Below, piece after piece: positions 63,616 to 64,000 of a stretch of DNA of 64,000 nucleotides. The notes beneath the pieces are model-generated. The model saw nothing but the letters and a program-made list of their open reading frames with translations. It ran no database searches and had not been told where the DNA came from. Every line of letters starts with the position of its first letter. Position 1 is the stretch's first letter. A program made the translations under genes and the position numbers. Source of the stretch: JAHEKD01 sp965215945 (GTDB taxonomy: Bacteria; Pseudomonadota; Gammaproteobacteria; Arenicellales; JAHEKD01); the NCBI GenBank assembly GCA_965215945.1, contig CBDCFC010000025.1, positions 124,001-188,000 on the forward strand, in the 5' to 3' direction.

Positions 63616-64000
63616 GCTTTATGGGAATTAAGAGTTGGTAAATAATTGACCGCTTTCCAGTGAGTAATTCGTTACTAAGGCTACGATGGAGTTGAATCCA
63701 GATGCCAGGAGTTTCCAATTACTAATCAGGGAAGATGAAGATCATTGTGGGCGCTCGAAACAACCTTTAGACAAGGGGTAGGTGAGAATAGATTGATTCG
63801 TAATTTTACGTATTAGTTAAAATACGTCGCCCACAATGAAAAAAACCAAAATCTCGCAAACCCTATTAAATTTTAACATTTCGCAAACCAAAGAACTACA
63901 TTTTTGGAAGTAAATTCATCGTTTTATTTCAAAAAATTATCCTTAAATGTATATATTTCATCGCAAAATACCAACTGACTGGAAATTTAAGTTGAATAAA
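63616..64000. other. non-coding 3' end of the window
   Basis: No convincing gene was found in these 385 bases. The middle contains the inverted-repeat structure at 63742-63839; the last 120 bases are AT-rich and featureless by eye. The next gene probably lies beyond the window edge. Confidence 0.6.
63742..63839. repeat. compact inverted-repeat structure, possible structured RNA or MITE
   Basis: TCATTGTGGGCG (63742-63753) is a perfect 12-base inverted partner of CGCCCACAATGA (63828-63839). Inside, ACGTATT (63808-63814) pairs perfectly with AATACGT (63821-63827), directly adjacent to the outer stem, and ACCTT pairs with AAGGG near 63773-63788. The folded form would be a closed stem with two inner hairpins, like a three-way junction. 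A short transposon-like repeat with 12-base ends is the alternative. Confidence 0.5.

Noticed and set aside
1..64000. CRISPR arrays, tRNA and rRNA genes
   Set aside because: No regularly spaced direct repeats and no tRNA- or rRNA-like sequence were recognised on either strand.

Overview
The window is a chromosomal segment of a gammaproteobacterium. This is inferred from the dcw order (mraY-murD-ftsW-murG-murC-ftsQ-ftsA-ftsZ-lpxC), a DciA-like gene before secA with a SEC zinc tail, the pilA-pilB-pilC-pilD locus near coaE, the layout of an aa3 oxidase locus (DUF2244, coxB, coxA, ctaG, coxC, DUF2909 in reverse, SURF1, SCO-like, cyoE) and msrPQ. Base composition looks moderately AT-rich by eye. 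I cannot name a genus. No rRNA, tRNA or CRISPR array was seen.

Region by region. 1-16.7 kb is essential core: peptidoglycan precursor synthesis and cell division (murB and ddl are absent between murC and ftsQ), lpxC, an AT-rich CPBP-type membrane protein insert, a DciA-like gene, secA flanked by two intergenic repeat elements, argJ and a MutT-type Nudix gene. 16.7-19.9 kb is a tightly coupled three-gene cassette: a family-5-type nucleotidyltransferase, a PqqD/RRE-like protein, and a fusion of an HprK-like P-loop domain to a glycosyltransferase with DxH and GGE motifs. It is the best candidate here for an undescribed modification system. 19.9-33 kb carries a Tat-exported serine hydrolase, two radical SAM genes, an Rdx-type selenoprotein homologue, tcdA, tatD, coaE, an ABC-2 exporter, the type IV pilus biogenesis genes and a toxin-antitoxin pair.

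32.9-42.7 kb is a zone of broken genes. A ParE-like toxin, comF, DUF2244, coxB, coxA, coxC and SURF1 all show one-base frameshifts. ctaG has an in-frame stop near its end, the heme A synthase gene (ctaA) is missing from its usual place, and ackA keeps only its two ends. The cyoE and SCO-like genes are intact. The pattern fits loss of aa3 oxidase, but the run of indels through unrelated neighbours means a local base-calling problem must be excluded.

42.7-50 kb holds a PPK2-type polyphosphate kinase, a lipoprotein and a surface-glycan island: two glycosyltransferases, a membrane alkaline-phosphatase-fold enzyme, a SAM methyltransferase and a small YLDPGTG protein. 50-55 kb has a cysteine-synthase-like PLP enzyme, an Atm1-type ABC exporter and the MsrPQ periplasmic methionine sulfoxide repair pair. 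At 55.5-56.1 kb a 540-bp IS200/IS605-type element sits inside the start of a DUF1499 gene; joining the flanks at the shared TTTAG restores the frame exactly. 56.5-63.6 kb has a KefF/KefC-type potassium efflux pair, a glycosyltransferase, fumC, a chorismate mutase and a fused PabB-PabC enzyme. The last 385 bases hold no gene but contain a compact inverted-repeat structure.
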